From: Pseudomonas sp. MYb118 | GTDB taxonomy: Bacteria; Pseudomonadota; Gammaproteobacteria; Pseudomonadales; Pseudomonadaceae | Assembly (NCBI RefSeq): GCF_040947875.1 | Contig: NZ_JBFRXN010000003.1 | Span: 930,001 to 994,000, forward strand | Direction: 5' to 3' | DNA length: 64,000 bases | Shown here: positions 24,947-33,587 of the stretch, in pieces | How the letters are laid out: every line of letters begins with the position of its first letter | Numbering within the stretch: position 1 is the stretch's first letter | Notes under the pieces: model-generated | What the model saw: only the letters and a program-made list of their open reading frames with translations | Database searches by the model: none | What the model was told of the DNA's origin: nothing | Made by a program: the position numbers and the translations under genes

Positions 24947-27312
24947 TGCAGCGGCACCGCACGAATGGTCGCCCGCGGCATCGAGCCGGACACCGGCACC
25001 ACTTCCGGCACGCCCTGGGCAGTGGCCGGCAGTTGCGGCGCCTGCATGTCGGGCATTGCCCAGCTGTGCTCCGGTTGAAGGCCGCCCTGGGCGCGGCGCA
25101 TGAAGTCATAGCGGTTGAGGGTGATGCTGCGCCCTGCCGCGCTGTCGCGGATGATGTAGGGGCGCAGGAACACCATCAGGTTGGTCTTGGTGATCGACCG
25201 GCGCTCGTTGCGAAACAGCGCACCGAGGCCGGGGATGTCCGCCAGCCACGGCACCGCGTCATTGCTCTGGCTGTAGCCGTCCTGCAGCAAACCGCCGAGC
25301 ACCATGATCTGGCCGTCGTCGAGCAGGATGCTGGTGTCGATCGCCCGTTTGTTGGTGACGATGCCGCTGGAGTTGACGCTGTTGGACGCGCGCTCATCGA
25401 CGCTGCTGACTTCCTGGTAGATGTCGAGCTTGACCGTGCCGCCCTCGGAAATCTGCGGGCGCACGTTGAGTTTCAGGCCGACCTCTTCGCGGGTGACGGT
25501 CTGGAACGGGTTGTTGCTGGTGCCGCCACCGCCGGTGACGTAACTGCCGCTGACGAAGGGAATGGTCTGTCCGACGAAGATGCTGGCCGCTTCGTTATCC
25601 AGGGTGAGCAGGTTCGGTGTCGACAGCACGTTGGTGCCGCCCTTGCTCTTCAGGGCGCGGGCCAGGACCTTGAGGTCGAGGATCTTGCCGATGCCGGGGA
25701 TGTCCACGGTGCCGTTGACGTAACCGAGGTTGAGGCCCTGGGGCAGCACGTCGATGCTGGTCTTGCCGCTGGTGTTGAGGCCGGTCCCGCCAAGGTTGGC
25801 GCCGCCGATCACGCCATTGCCGCCGAGGTTGCCGGTCTGCCACTGCACGCCGAACTCGCTGGCGTCGTCTTCACCGACCTCGACGATCAGGCTTTCGATG
25901 ACCACCTGGGCGCGGCGCTGGTCGAGCATGTCGATGACTTCGCGCAGGTTGCGGTACACCGGCTCCGGCGCGGAGATCAGCAAGGTGTTGGTGGTGCCGT
26001 CCGCCTGGATGGTCACGCCGTTGGCGCTGAAGGCCAGGTTCTGTTCGCCGGCCGGCGCAGTGCCGGTCTGGCCGTTGCTGGTGCCCTGGCCATAGGCGGG
26101 GCTGCCGTTACTGCTGGTGTTCGCCACGGGTGATTGGCTGGTGCTGCCGTTTTGCGTGCCACTGGCATTGTTGCTGGTGCTGCCGCCCATGGCGCTGAGC
26201 ACCGACCGGGTCGCGTCGTTGGTGCCGCTGTCGCTCTCGCCGGTGAGCAGGCCGCGCAGGGCCTGGGCCAGTTTGGCCGCCTGGGCGTTGCGCAGGTACA
26301 CCACGTGCAGGTTGCTCGGGTTGCTCTGGGCATTGTCGAGCTTGTAGATTAGGTTGCGCGCCAGCTCGGTACGCTCCGGGCTGCCGGCGCGGATGATGAT
26401 CGAGTTGGAGCGCGGGTCGCCGATCACCGAGATCTTCTGCGTCGGGTCGTTGCCCGGCGCTTCCAGTAATTCGGAGACCATGCCGGCGATGTCCACGGCG
26501 ATGCCGTTCTGCACCTGCACCACGTCGGTGTCGATGGCGCTGGGGGTGTCGATGCCCTGGATCAGTTGCGCGACCCGCGCGAGGTTTTCGGCGTAGTCGG
26601 TGACGACGATGGTGTTGTTGCCGGGGTAGGCGTTGATCGGGTTGTTCGGCGACACGATCGGGCGCAGCACCGGGATCAGGTTGACCGCGTTTTCGTATTG
26701 CAGGCGAAAGGTGCGAGTCAGCATGCCGTTGCCGGCGGGTTTGTCGGCGCCGTACACCGGACCGCCGAGCAATTTGGCGTCGGCCTCAGGGAGGATCTGC
26801 GACACACCGCCGACCTCCACCAGGCTGAAACCCTGCATGCGCAGGCTGGCCAGCAGCATGTCATAGGCCTGATGCGCCGGTACCGGGCCTTCGGACACCA
26901 GGGTCAGGTTGCCCTTGACCCGCGGGTCGACGAGGAACTGCCGGCCGGTGGAGCGCGACAACGCGCGGACCACCGCCGGGATGTCGACATCGACGAAGTT
27001 CAGGGTCACCGGTTGGTTGCCCAGGGGATTGCTCGCCACTGTGGTGCCGGTGCCTGCTGCGCTGCCACGACCGGGGTTGCTGATGCGGTGCTGCGGCCCC
27101 GGTGGCTGGCGCAGTTGCGCCTGGGTTTTCTGGCGCTCGGCCAGCGGGTCGGCGTTGCGCTGGGTGTCGGCCAATGGCCGGCCCAGTTCACTGTCGACCA
27201 GCAACGGCGCCTGTGTGGTGGTACTGGTGTTGCTGCACGCCGCCAGCGCCAGCAACAGCAAGGGCGCAACCTTGCGCCCATGACGCGCGTACGAAGAACC
27301 TGACCCCTTCAT
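24943..27312 (-). CDS. hxcQ: Type II secretin GspD, lipoprotein type
   Basis: A 789-aa secretin. Residues 1-26 form a lipoprotein signal with the lipobox LAAC. This fits the P. aeruginosa HxcQ secretin, which is a lipoprotein and does not need a pilotin. N0-N3 domains follow (about 100-440: VTLNFVDVDIPAVVRALSRSTG, RTFRLQYENAVNLIPVLRPIV, VVYLRNAQAAKLAQALRGLL). A Ser/Asn/Gly-rich linker (about 330-400) interrupts N3. The C-terminal secretin core (about 480-735) has VIESLIVEVGEDDASEFGVQW, LLTLDNEAASIFVGQTIPF and VPWLADIPGLGALFRNERR. It forms the outer-membrane pore for Hxc substrates. Confidence 0.96.
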   Translation of the reverse strand: MKGSGSSYARHGRKVAPLLLLALAACSNTSTTTQAPLLVDSELGRPLADTQRNADPLAERQKTQAQLRQPPGPQHRISNPGRGSAAGTGTTVASNPLGNQPVTLNFVDVDIPAVVRALSRSTGRQFLVDPRVKGNLTLVSEGPVPAHQAYDMLLASLRMQGFSLVEVGGVSQILPEADAKLLGGPVYGADKPAGNGMLTRTFRLQYENAVNLIPVLRPIVSPNNPINAYPGNNTIVVTDYAENLARVAQLIQGIDTPSAIDTDVVQVQNGIAVDIAGMVSELLEAPGNDPTQKISVIGDPRSNSIIIRAGSPERTELARNLIYKLDNAQSNPSNLHVVYLRNAQAAKLAQALRGLLTGESDSGTNDATRSVLSAMGGSTSNNASGTQNGSTSQSPVANTSSNGSPAYGQGTSNGQTGTAPAGEQNLAFSANGVTIQADGTTNTLLISAPEPVYRNLREVIDMLDQRRAQVVIESLIVEVGEDDASEFGVQWQTGNLGGNGVIGGANLGGTGLNTSGKTSIDVLPQGLNLGYVNGTVDIPGIGKILDLKVLARALKSKGGTNVLSTPNLLTLDNEAASIFVGQTIPFVSGSYVTGGGGTSNNPFQTVTREEVGLKLNVRPQISEGGTVKLDIYQEVSSVDERASNSVNSSGIVTNKRAIDTSILLDDGQIMVLGGLLQDGYSQSNDAVPWLADIPGLGALFRNERRSITKTNLMVFLRPYIIRDSAAGRSITLNRYDFMRRAQGGLQPEHSWAMPDMQAPQLPATAQGVPEVVPVSGSMPRATIRAVPLQ

Positions 27313-27866
27313 GAACGTTCCTTAGCGCCAAGCGCCTGATCCATGCGTACGGTTCCGGACAAAGTGCCCGCCGTGTTATCGGGCAAAGCCTCGCCTGTGC
27401 GTTGCAGACGAACCTCGACCACTTCCAGTGAAAATTGTCCGGCATTGGCCAACAGCCAACTCAATGCAGCGTCTGCGGGCGCATCGGTGAAGCTCAGGCG
27501 CCAGGTCGGTGGCGTCTGGGCATCGGGCGCCTGTAACTGGTAGTGGCCGCCGAGGCCGGCACTGTCCAGGCTCTGGCGCAGTGACTGTTCGAGGTTGGGC
27601 CCCGATGGCGGCCGTGCGACCTCGCGCAGCAGCACTTCCAGGGCTTCGGCCTGGGAGCGTAACTTGGGCGTCTCGGCCTGCCAGTAATTGATCTTGTCGA
27701 GGGCCGGCTGGACCAGCAGCATCCAGGTCAAAAGGCCCGCCAACGCCAGCGCCATGCCTGTGGCCAGGCGCTTGTCCCGTGGCGTCAGGCCCTGCCAGGC
27801 GACCTGGCGTCGGGCGTGCAGGTGCTGCCAGCGCGCGCGATACTTCGCAAACCGAGGCTTATTCAT
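27309..27866 (-). CDS. hxcZ: Type II secretion protein GspM
   Basis: The start at 27866 (MNKPRFAKYR) is set 8 nt inside the end of gspL, as usual in T2SS operons; an upstream in-frame ATG lies within gspL. The 185-aa product has a cytoplasmic basic N terminus, a membrane helix at about 36-55 (LATGMALALAGLLTWMLLVQPAL) and a periplasmic ferredoxin-like part. This is the GspM layout. GspM partners GspL in the inner-membrane platform. It overlaps the gspD start by 4 nt. Confidence 0.88.
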   Translation of the reverse strand: MNKPRFAKYRARWQHLHARRQVAWQGLTPRDKRLATGMALALAGLLTWMLLVQPALDKINYWQAETPKLRSQAEALEVLLREVARPPSGPNLEQSLRQSLDSAGLGGHYQLQAPDAQTPPTWRLSFTDAPADAALSWLLANAGQFSLEVVEVRLQRTGEALPDNTAGTLSGTVRMDQALGAKERS

Positions 27867-29034
27867 CGTCGGCTCCGGTTGAAGTGTCGGCGTTGCTGTC
27901 TGCCATTTGCGCAGCGGCACGCAGGGACCAGCCATCGTCGCTGGCACTGACCTCAACACCGCCATCGCTCAATGCGCTTTGCCACTGCTTGTCGCTGGGG
28001 GCGCGTCGGGCATCGGTGATCAGGCTCAAGCGCAGTTCAGCATTGGCGAAACTGAGGTGCTGCACGCTGCCGGCCATGAACGGCATGGCGTTGCCGGCCT
28101 GGGTCAACAGGCTGGCAAAACGCTGGGTCGGGTCGCTGGCGCTGCCGTTCTGCCGCGCCGCCAATTGCTGGCGCGCCTGCTGCAACGGGTTGAGGATCAC
28201 CGGCAGTTCAGGGAAAGCCTGTTTGACCCGTTGATTCATCTGCGCCTTGAGTTGCTGGCCCTGGCTGGCCTCGCGAGCGGCGTACAGGTTCAGCCCTACG
28301 CTCCACACTGCCACGGCCAGCGCGCAACACGCCGCCGCACGGCCCCAGCCGGACTCGTTGGTGCTGCTGCGGGCCATCGCACCGTGCAAGCCCCAGCCCG
28401 GCAGCGGACCGCTCCAGCGTCGCGCGTCGGGTAGACGCTCGATGCTGTCATCGCCCAGGCCTGCGCCAATCCATTGCAGGCTACCCCCGGCTTCCAGCAG
28501 CAAGTCAGCCAGGGCTTCATCCGGCTGCGGGTGCACTTGCGCCTGCTGCAGGCTGTAGCGCACCAGCAGATGAGCATCCTGCAGACAAGCCACCGGCCCT
28601 TCCCCCACCGGCAGGTAATAAGCCGCCGGATGCAGGCCGCGCAGGTTCAAGCGCGCCAGGCGCAGCAATTGGCCGAACTGGGTCAGCCACGACCGCGAGA
28701 TCCAGGTGATGTACACCCGCCCCTGCTCGTCCCGTGGACTGTGGGCGATGTGCATCTGTTCGAAGTGGCCGAGGATCAACGCCTGCGCCGCGCACTGCAC
28801 CGCCGCAGCGGTTTTGCTCGCTGGCAGATTGGGCAGCTCCAGGCTCGCCAGCAGGCTGTCCTGGGGATGCAAAAAGAAACTGATGGCCGGCGTCTTGCTG
28901 CGCTGTCCCAACGCCAGCAGCGTGCTTTGCCCGGCGCTCGTCACCTGCCCCTGGCGGTCCAGCCAGGCGTAATCCAGCGGGCTGTCGAGGGTCAGGTCGG
29001 CCAACGGCGGCAAGGCCACGCGCAACTGGCTCAT
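27859..29034 (-). CDS. hxcY: Type II secretion protein GspL
   Basis: A 391-aa protein with a large cytoplasmic actin-like domain (about 1-235, with ISFFLHPQDSLLASLELPNLP). One membrane helix follows at about 247-265 (WGRAAACCALAVAVWSVGLNLYA), then a periplasmic GspL_C ferredoxin-like domain (about 310-375). This is the GspL order. It should bind GspE through its cytoplasmic domain and GspM through its periplasmic one. The start ATG overlaps the gspK stop (ATGA). Confidence 0.9.
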   Translation of the reverse strand: MSQLRVALPPLADLTLDSPLDYAWLDRQGQVTSAGQSTLLALGQRSKTPAISFFLHPQDSLLASLELPNLPASKTAAAVQCAAQALILGHFEQMHIAHSPRDEQGRVYITWISRSWLTQFGQLLRLARLNLRGLHPAAYYLPVGEGPVACLQDAHLLVRYSLQQAQVHPQPDEALADLLLEAGGSLQWIGAGLGDDSIERLPDARRWSGPLPGWGLHGAMARSSTNESGWGRAAACCALAVAVWSVGLNLYAAREASQGQQLKAQMNQRVKQAFPELPVILNPLQQARQQLAARQNGSASDPTQRFASLLTQAGNAMPFMAGSVQHLSFANAELRLSLITDARRAPSDKQWQSALSDGGVEVSASDDGWSLRAAAQMADSNADTSTGADDE

Positions 29035-30008
29035 ACGCCCACCCGCGACCAGATCACCCGGGGCAACTGGTCCTGGGGTCGGTGCAGCAGTGCGTCGAGA
29101 CTGACCCGGCGCTGATCGCTGCGCACCTGTCCACGCAGGCGGAACCAGTCGCTGGTGATGCCGACCCGGATGCGCGTCGCCTCCAGCTGCGGCATGTTCA
29201 GGCGATTGACGAAGTCACCCCGATTGATGAACCACTGGCCGCCATCGCGCTCGGCCACCAGTGCCTGGGCACGCTCGATCGACAGGCCTGGCACATAGGC
29301 TGCCAACACCAGCGCGCTGGCGGTGTTGCCATTGATCCAGGTCGGCGCCGGCAGCAGCGTGAAATAGGCCGCGAGTTTGGCCAGCAGGGTTTCATTGATG
29401 CCCTCGACGCTGCGCAGGTCATCGACGCTGCGCAACATCGGGCGGGTCGGCCGTTGCGGTTTTTGCGCGGCATTGGGCGAGGTCTCGCGGCCGCTGTCGA
29501 AGCCGTTGCCGAGCGGTGCCTTGTCCGCCAGTTGCGGATTGAGCAGGCGCGGGTATGAAGCTATCACCCGCTGGCTGATGCGCTGGCTCAGGGTGGCGTT
29601 GATGCCGATCAGTTCACACAAGCGCTGGAACGTCGCCAGTTGCTCCTGGTCGATGCGTTCCTGGTTGACCAGGTTGCGCAGGTTGAACTTGCCCTGCTCG
29701 TCTTCCAGTCGTCCTTCGAATGGCAGCGTCGATTGGCTCAGCACCAATGGCTGCGCCCACGGCTGTTGGAGGTGGGTCAGCGGGTCACGCTGGCGGGCGT
29801 CCCACAGCAGATGACGGCTGACTTCGATGCCGCCGCGCAGCACCGCAACGCCTTGCACCCGAGCCTGCTCGGCTTCCAGTTGGCGAGTGAACACGGACTG
29901 GCGCGTGAGCATGCCCGCGGCAATCACTGCTACCACGGCGGCGATGAGCAAGGCGCTGATGATCGCCATGCCGCGCTGCTTCGCCATCGTCGGCGAACCG
30001 GCTTTCAT
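29031..30008 (-). CDS. hxcX: Type II secretion minor pseudopilin GspK
   Basis: A 325-aa protein with a prepilin-like leader (KQRGMAIISALLIAAVVAVIAA: cleavage after Gly, hydrophobic helix) and a large globular domain typical of GspK. The globular domain includes the EDEQGKFNLRNLVN and LRSVEGINETLLAKLAAYFTLLP segments (helix-hairpin-helix-like). GspK caps the pseudopilus tip with GspI and GspJ. The first ATG at 30008 is used; a second at 29987 (MAKQRG) would give a shorter leader, and neither has a strong ribosome-binding site. Confidence 0.9.
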   Translation of the reverse strand: MKAGSPTMAKQRGMAIISALLIAAVVAVIAAGMLTRQSVFTRQLEAEQARVQGVAVLRGGIEVSRHLLWDARQRDPLTHLQQPWAQPLVLSQSTLPFEGRLEDEQGKFNLRNLVNQERIDQEQLATFQRLCELIGINATLSQRISQRVIASYPRLLNPQLADKAPLGNGFDSGRETSPNAAQKPQRPTRPMLRSVDDLRSVEGINETLLAKLAAYFTLLPAPTWINGNTASALVLAAYVPGLSIERAQALVAERDGGQWFINRGDFVNRLNMPQLEATRIRVGITSDWFRLRGQVRSDQRRVSLDALLHRPQDQLPRVIWSRVGV

Positions 30009-30016
30009 GATGGCGC

Positions 30017-30466
30017 TTAAAGCTGCCAGGAGCCGATGTCGGCATTCACGCCCTCGCCGTCAGGCTGGCCGTCGGCGCCGAGGGAAAACACGTCGATCTC
30101 GCCATTGGCGCCGGGATTGAGGTAGTGATAAGGCCGGTCCCACGGGTCGTTGGGCAGGCGCTCCAGATAGGAACGCCAGTTAGTGTTCTTGGCATCCGCC
30201 GGGCGCTCGACCAGCACCTTGAGGCCCTGGTTCATGTTCGGGTAAGTGCCGTGATCGAGGCGATACAGTTTCAGTGCCTGCATCAGGCCGCCGATGTCCT
30301 GCTTGGCGGCGGTGGCCCGCGCCTGGTCGGGCCGGTCGAGTACCTTGGGCACCACCATTGCCGCAAGAATCCCGAGAATGACCACGACCACCATGATCTC
30401 GATCAGGGTAAAACCGTGCTGCCGACGTGGCGGGTTGACCGGTGACTTGAAGCGCGCGATATCCAT
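30017..30466 (-). CDS. hxcT: Type II secretion major pseudopilin GspG
   Basis: The start at 30466 (MDIARFKSPV) was chosen over an upstream ATG at 30511 because it gives the normal short basic leader before the prepilin-peptidase site HGFTLIEIMVVVVILGILAA. The product is 149 aa, with the GspG features DQARATAAKQDIGGLMQALKLYRLDHGTYP (split over the first helix and loop) and the calcium-site loop near PNDPWDRPYHYLNPG. It polymerises into the pseudopilus that pushes substrates through HxcQ. No prepilin peptidase is encoded here, so the general type IV pilus enzyme must process it. It is the first gene of the minus-strand hxc operon. Confidence 0.95.
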   Translation of the reverse strand: MDIARFKSPVNPPRRQHGFTLIEIMVVVVILGILAAMVVPKVLDRPDQARATAAKQDIGGLMQALKLYRLDHGTYPNMNQGLKVLVERPADAKNTNWRSYLERLPNDPWDRPYHYLNPGANGEIDVFSLGADGQPDGEGVNADIGSWQL

Positions 30467-30614
30467 CTCGACATTCCCTGGCTCGGTTCGATTCGACGCG
30501 CAGTGTTGCAAGAAGATATGTCACTGATGTTGAAAAACCTCGGGTGTTTTGGTCGTCAACCGGTCAAGCCCGAGGGTTACCGTCCAAGGCTTCGCACAAC
30601 GCCCGAGCACCCCG

Positions 30615-30995
30615 ATGCAACGCCCTTCTCCACAGGCCGGTTTTACCTTGATCGAAGTGCTGGTGGCGCTGGCGATCATCGCCGTCGCCATGGCGGCCGC
30701 CGTGCGGGTGGCGGGTTTGATGACCCAGGGCAACGGCCTGCTGCGCGACAAATCCATCGCGCTGCTGGCGGCGCAGAGTCGGCTGGCGGAATTGCGTCTG
30801 GAGAATCGCTTGCCGATGGGACGCAAGGTCTTCGAATGCGATCAGGGTCGGCTGCTGCTGCGTTGCGAACAACTGATCGGCAACGGCGAGAACGGCCGCT
30901 TGCTGCGGGTCGAGCTGCAAGTGTTCGACCGCAGCCGCGAGGCGCCACCACTGGCCCGACTCAACACCCTGTTGAGCCGGCCAGTGACAAAATGA
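30615..30995 (+). CDS. hxcV: Type II secretion minor pseudopilin GspI
   Basis: The start at 30615 (MQRPSPQAGF) gives a short leader before the prepilin motif AGFTLIEVLVALAIIAVAMA; an in-frame ATG at 30549 would add 22 unlikely residues. The 126-aa product has the GspI pattern: LLAAQSRLAELRL after the helix and a short beta domain. It is on the opposite strand to gspG, gspK and gspC, as in the P. aeruginosa hxc cluster. It shares a 148-bp divergent promoter region with gspG. Confidence 0.9.
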   Translation: MQRPSPQAGFTLIEVLVALAIIAVAMAAAVRVAGLMTQGNGLLRDKSIALLAAQSRLAELRLENRLPMGRKVFECDQGRLLLRCEQLIGNGENGRLLRVELQVFDRSREAPPLARLNTLLSRPVTK

Positions 30996-30998
30996 CAC

Positions 30999-31430
30999 TC
31001 AGGGCCGGACCAGGCTCGGCAGCGCCGGGGAATCCGGCAATTTGCCGAGCAGCAGGCGTGAGCGTTCAGTACCGCGTTCGATCACCACGGCATCGCCTTC
31101 GATGGCCACCACTTTCACCCCGTGACTCAATTGCTCGCCGACGAGGAAGCTGCGCGGCGGGCTGTCGTTGAGGCTGAGGATCGCCACCGCGCCACGGCTG
31201 CCGGCCAGCACTCCACTGACCTTGATATCGAGTGGCGCGGGCGTATTGGAAAACCACTGCAATGCCGGGTTGCTGGAGCGCTCGGCCAGCAGCTGCGGGG
31301 TGGCGGCCGGCGTCCTCGATTCGGCGGACGTCAGCAACAGCGACGACCAGGTGGCCACGCCGGCCAGCGCCGCGATCAGGGCCACCACCTGGACCGCCTG
31401 GGCCGGGGAAAAGCGTTGGAGCAATGACAT
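30999..31430 (-). CDS. hxcP: Short GspC-type type II secretion protein
   Basis: A 143-aa inner-membrane protein. An N-terminal helix lies at about 14-32 (VQVVALIAALAGVATWSSLLL), followed by a periplasmic homology region (about 65-130: IKVSGVLAGSRGAVAILSLNDSPPRSFLVGEQL and VKVVAIEGDAVVIERGTERSRLLL). It ends without the PDZ or coiled-coil domain found in full GspC proteins. GspC connects the inner-membrane platform to secretin GspD and contributes to substrate choice. The gene is convergent with gspI (3-bp gap) and divergent from gspH. Confidence 0.88.
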   Translation of the reverse strand: MSLLQRFSPAQAVQVVALIAALAGVATWSSLLLTSAESRTPAATPQLLAERSSNPALQWFSNTPAPLDIKVSGVLAGSRGAVAILSLNDSPPRSFLVGEQLSHGVKVVAIEGDAVVIERGTERSRLLLGKLPDSPALPSLVRP

Positions 31431-31547
31431 GGGCTGAACCTCCTTTTAGTCCCTGCTTCGATCCTACCGGGCAATTCTCACGTTTTTATTTCACACGCTG
31501 ATCATCTTCATCGTTCAGGATCGACGTCATGCAAAGGAGCGCATCGG

Positions 31548-32000
31548 ATGAAGGTTTGTACGCAGCAGGGTTTTACCTTGATCGAATTGATGGTGGTCCT
31601 GGTGATCGTCGGCATCGCCAGCGCGGCGATCAGCCTGAGCATCAAGCCGGACCCGCTGCACCTGCTGCGCAAGGACGCCGAGCGTGTGGCGCAACTGCTG
31701 CAAATCGCCCAGGCCGAAGCGCGCAGCGATGGCCGGCCGATCACCTGGCTGGCCAACGCCAAGGGCTATCGTTTCAGCCGCCGCAGCGACAGCGGCAAGG
31801 GCTTCGAGCATTTTGCCAATGACCCGCAACTGCGCCCGCGCACATGGCAGACGCCGGGCATGACGGTGCAGGTCGAGCCACGGCAGAAACTGGTACTGGA
31901 CGCCGAATGGATCAGCCCGGCGTTACAGGTGAGTCTTTCCGACGGCATCAACAGCATCAGCGTGCGTCGCAGCGCCGCCGGCCAGGTGAGCGTGCAATGA
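31548..32000 (+). CDS. hxcU: Type II secretion minor pseudopilin GspH
   Basis: A 150-aa protein with a strong AAAGGAG site 9 bp before the ATG. The prepilin motif QQGFTLIELMVVLVIVGIASA follows a 7-residue leader. The remainder has the GspH pattern (LLQIAQAEARSDGRPITWLANAKGYRF and an Arg/Val-rich beta end). The stop overlaps the gspJ start (ATGA), so the two are translated together. Confidence 0.92.
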   Translation: MKVCTQQGFTLIELMVVLVIVGIASAAISLSIKPDPLHLLRKDAERVAQLLQIAQAEARSDGRPITWLANAKGYRFSRRSDSGKGFEHFANDPQLRPRTWQTPGMTVQVEPRQKLVLDAEWISPALQVSLSDGINSISVRRSAAGQVSVQ

Positions 32001-32605
32001 ACAACCAGCAAGGTTTCACCCTGATCGAAGTGATGGTGGCGGTCATGCTGATGGCCTTCGTCAGCCTGATCGCCTGGCGCGGGCTCGACAGCGTGACCCG
32101 TGCCGACGCGCACTTGCAGGCCAGCACCGAGCAGGCCGAAGCGCTGCTGCGCAGCCTCAACCAACTGGAACGCGATATCGCCCTGCGCGCCAGCATCGAA
32201 CTGGCGGACCCGATCAAGGCCGCCGTAGAAGACCAGAGCGCCGAAACCGTCCCCGCCGTGACGGTGCGCAGCAGCGACAGCAAGGGTTTTCGCCTGGACG
32301 TGATTCGCGTCGCACCGGGCCAGAACGGTGAGTTGCAACGGGTGCGCTGGTGGCTCAAGGGCGGCACGCTCTATCGCGCCCAGGCCGCTTCACGCAGCCA
32401 CTATCCGCTGCCGGCGCCCACCGAGGGCGTGGCGGTGCTCAATGCAGTCAGCGAGGCGACGTTGCGCGTGTGGGACGCGGACAAGGGTTGGCGACAACTG
32501 AGTGGCAATCGCCAGGAAAACCCGCGCGGCCTCGAAATCAGCCTGACCCGCAACACGCCCCAGGGCGTCGAGCACTACCGGCAGGTGTTGGGGCCGCTGG
32601 AGTAA
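31997..32605 (+). CDS. hxcW: Type II secretion minor pseudopilin GspJ
   Basis: A 202-aa protein starting at the ATG that overlaps the gspH stop. The leader is MNNQQG, followed by FTLIEVMVAVMLMAFVSLIAWRG. The rest matches GspJ: LLRSLNQLERDIALRASIEL, VRWWLKGGTLYRAQAASRSH and WDADKGWRQLSGN. It is part of the GspI-GspJ-GspK pseudopilus tip. The stop lies only 6 bp from the stop of the convergent vreR gene, leaving no room for an ordinary terminator. Confidence 0.92.
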   Translation: MNNQQGFTLIEVMVAVMLMAFVSLIAWRGLDSVTRADAHLQASTEQAEALLRSLNQLERDIALRASIELADPIKAAVEDQSAETVPAVTVRSSDSKGFRLDVIRVAPGQNGELQRVRWWLKGGTLYRAQAASRSHYPLPAPTEGVAVLNAVSEATLRVWDADKGWRQLSGNRQENPRGLEISLTRNTPQGVEHYRQVLGPLE

Positions 32606-32611
32606 CCGCCC

Positions 32612-33553
32612 TCAGCTCAGCACTACCACGCCACCGGGCAGTTCGGTGCACTTGACCCCGTAGGCATCGCGAATCATCAGCGCGACGCCGGCCAGTTGAT
32701 CGAGGCTGAAGCGCGCCTGCACCTTGCGCTTGCCCAGTTCGCTGTTGAGCAACAGCAACATGCCCGGGCGATAGCGGTTGATTTCGTCGATCACCTGGGC
32801 CAGCGTCGCGTCGTTGAACACCAGCACTTGCTGGCGCCAGGCAATCACGGTCGATGTGTCGACGGCCTGAGGGACACTGATTTCCCGGTTGTTGTACGTC
32901 AGTTGCTGGCCGGATTGCAGGCGGATGCTGCGGCCCAGCACGTCCACCTGCAGGGCGCCGTCCAGGCAGGTGACGCAGACGTTCTGATCGGTATTACGCA
33001 GGTTGAAGCGGGCCTGGCTGGCGCTCAGCCAACCGGATCCGGCCTGGACTTTGAGGGTCGCCTGCGCGCGGGTCTGCACCTCGACTTCACCGCTGATCAA
33101 TTCGAGCGCCTGCTGACCGTCGGTGCCGGGGCGCCGGTTGATCCGGGTCTGGGTGTTGAGCTCCAGGCTCACGCCGTCGGCCAGATCGACCCGGCGCTGC
33201 TCGCCCACTTCGGTGATGTAGTCGGCGCCCAACCCGGAGAAACCGCCGGGGACGCTGGCACGGATCAGGAAGAACGCGGCGGACGCGGCAATCGCACCGC
33301 CGAGGAAGGCACGGCGCCCCAGGTGGCGAGGCGCGCTGATCTGCTCGACAGCCGGACGCAACTGCTGCCACAGCAACTTGGCCCGTTCGAACGCTCGGGC
33401 ATGCTCGGCGCTTTGCGCGCACCACTCGCGCAGCGCGCGGGCATCGGCGACGGTGGCCCGGCCAGAGGTCAACAGCACCAGCCAGTCGCGGGCTTCGAGG
33501 CTCAGTTGATCCTGAGGTGTCGGCTCAGGCGATGGAAAACGGAAGATGTTCAA
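32612..33553 (-). CDS. vreR: FecR-family anti-sigma factor VreR
   Basis: A 313-aa anti-sigma regulator beginning with TTG (no ATG is available near the N terminus). A cytoplasmic anti-sigma part (about 15-70: ARDWLVLLTSGRATVADARALREWCAQS.EHARAFERA) is followed by a membrane helix at about 85-102 (FLGGAIAASAAFFLIRA). The periplasmic FecR domain comes next (about 115-210: EVGEQRRVDLADGVSLELNTQTRI and SGEVEVQTR), then a C-terminal STN-like segment (about 245-312: FNDATLAQVIDEINRYRPG). It holds sigma factor VreI until a signal arrives through VreA. It is 34 bp after vreI. Confidence 0.93.
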   Translation of the reverse strand: MNIFRFPSPEPTPQDQLSLEARDWLVLLTSGRATVADARALREWCAQSAEHARAFERAKLLWQQLRPAVEQISAPRHLGRRAFLGGAIAASAAFFLIRASVPGGFSGLGADYITEVGEQRRVDLADGVSLELNTQTRINRRPGTDGQQALELISGEVEVQTRAQATLKVQAGSGWLSASQARFNLRNTDQNVCVTCLDGALQVDVLGRSIRLQSGQQLTYNNREISVPQAVDTSTVIAWRQQVLVFNDATLAQVIDEINRYRPGMLLLLNSELGKRKVQARFSLDQLAGVALMIRDAYGVKCTELPGGVVVLS

Positions 33554-33587
33554 ACGCGGGGGTACTCAAGAATTAATCTGGGCTCTT

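Noticed and set aside
30518..30535. PHO box between gspG and gspI
   Set aside because: Only one half (ATGTCAC) is convincing; the second half at 11-bp spacing (GTTGAAA) does not fit.
31844..31996. Longer N terminus for GspJ
   Set aside because: It would overlap gspH in another frame and place 50 residues before the prepilin leader. The ATG at 31997 is coupled to the gspH stop.
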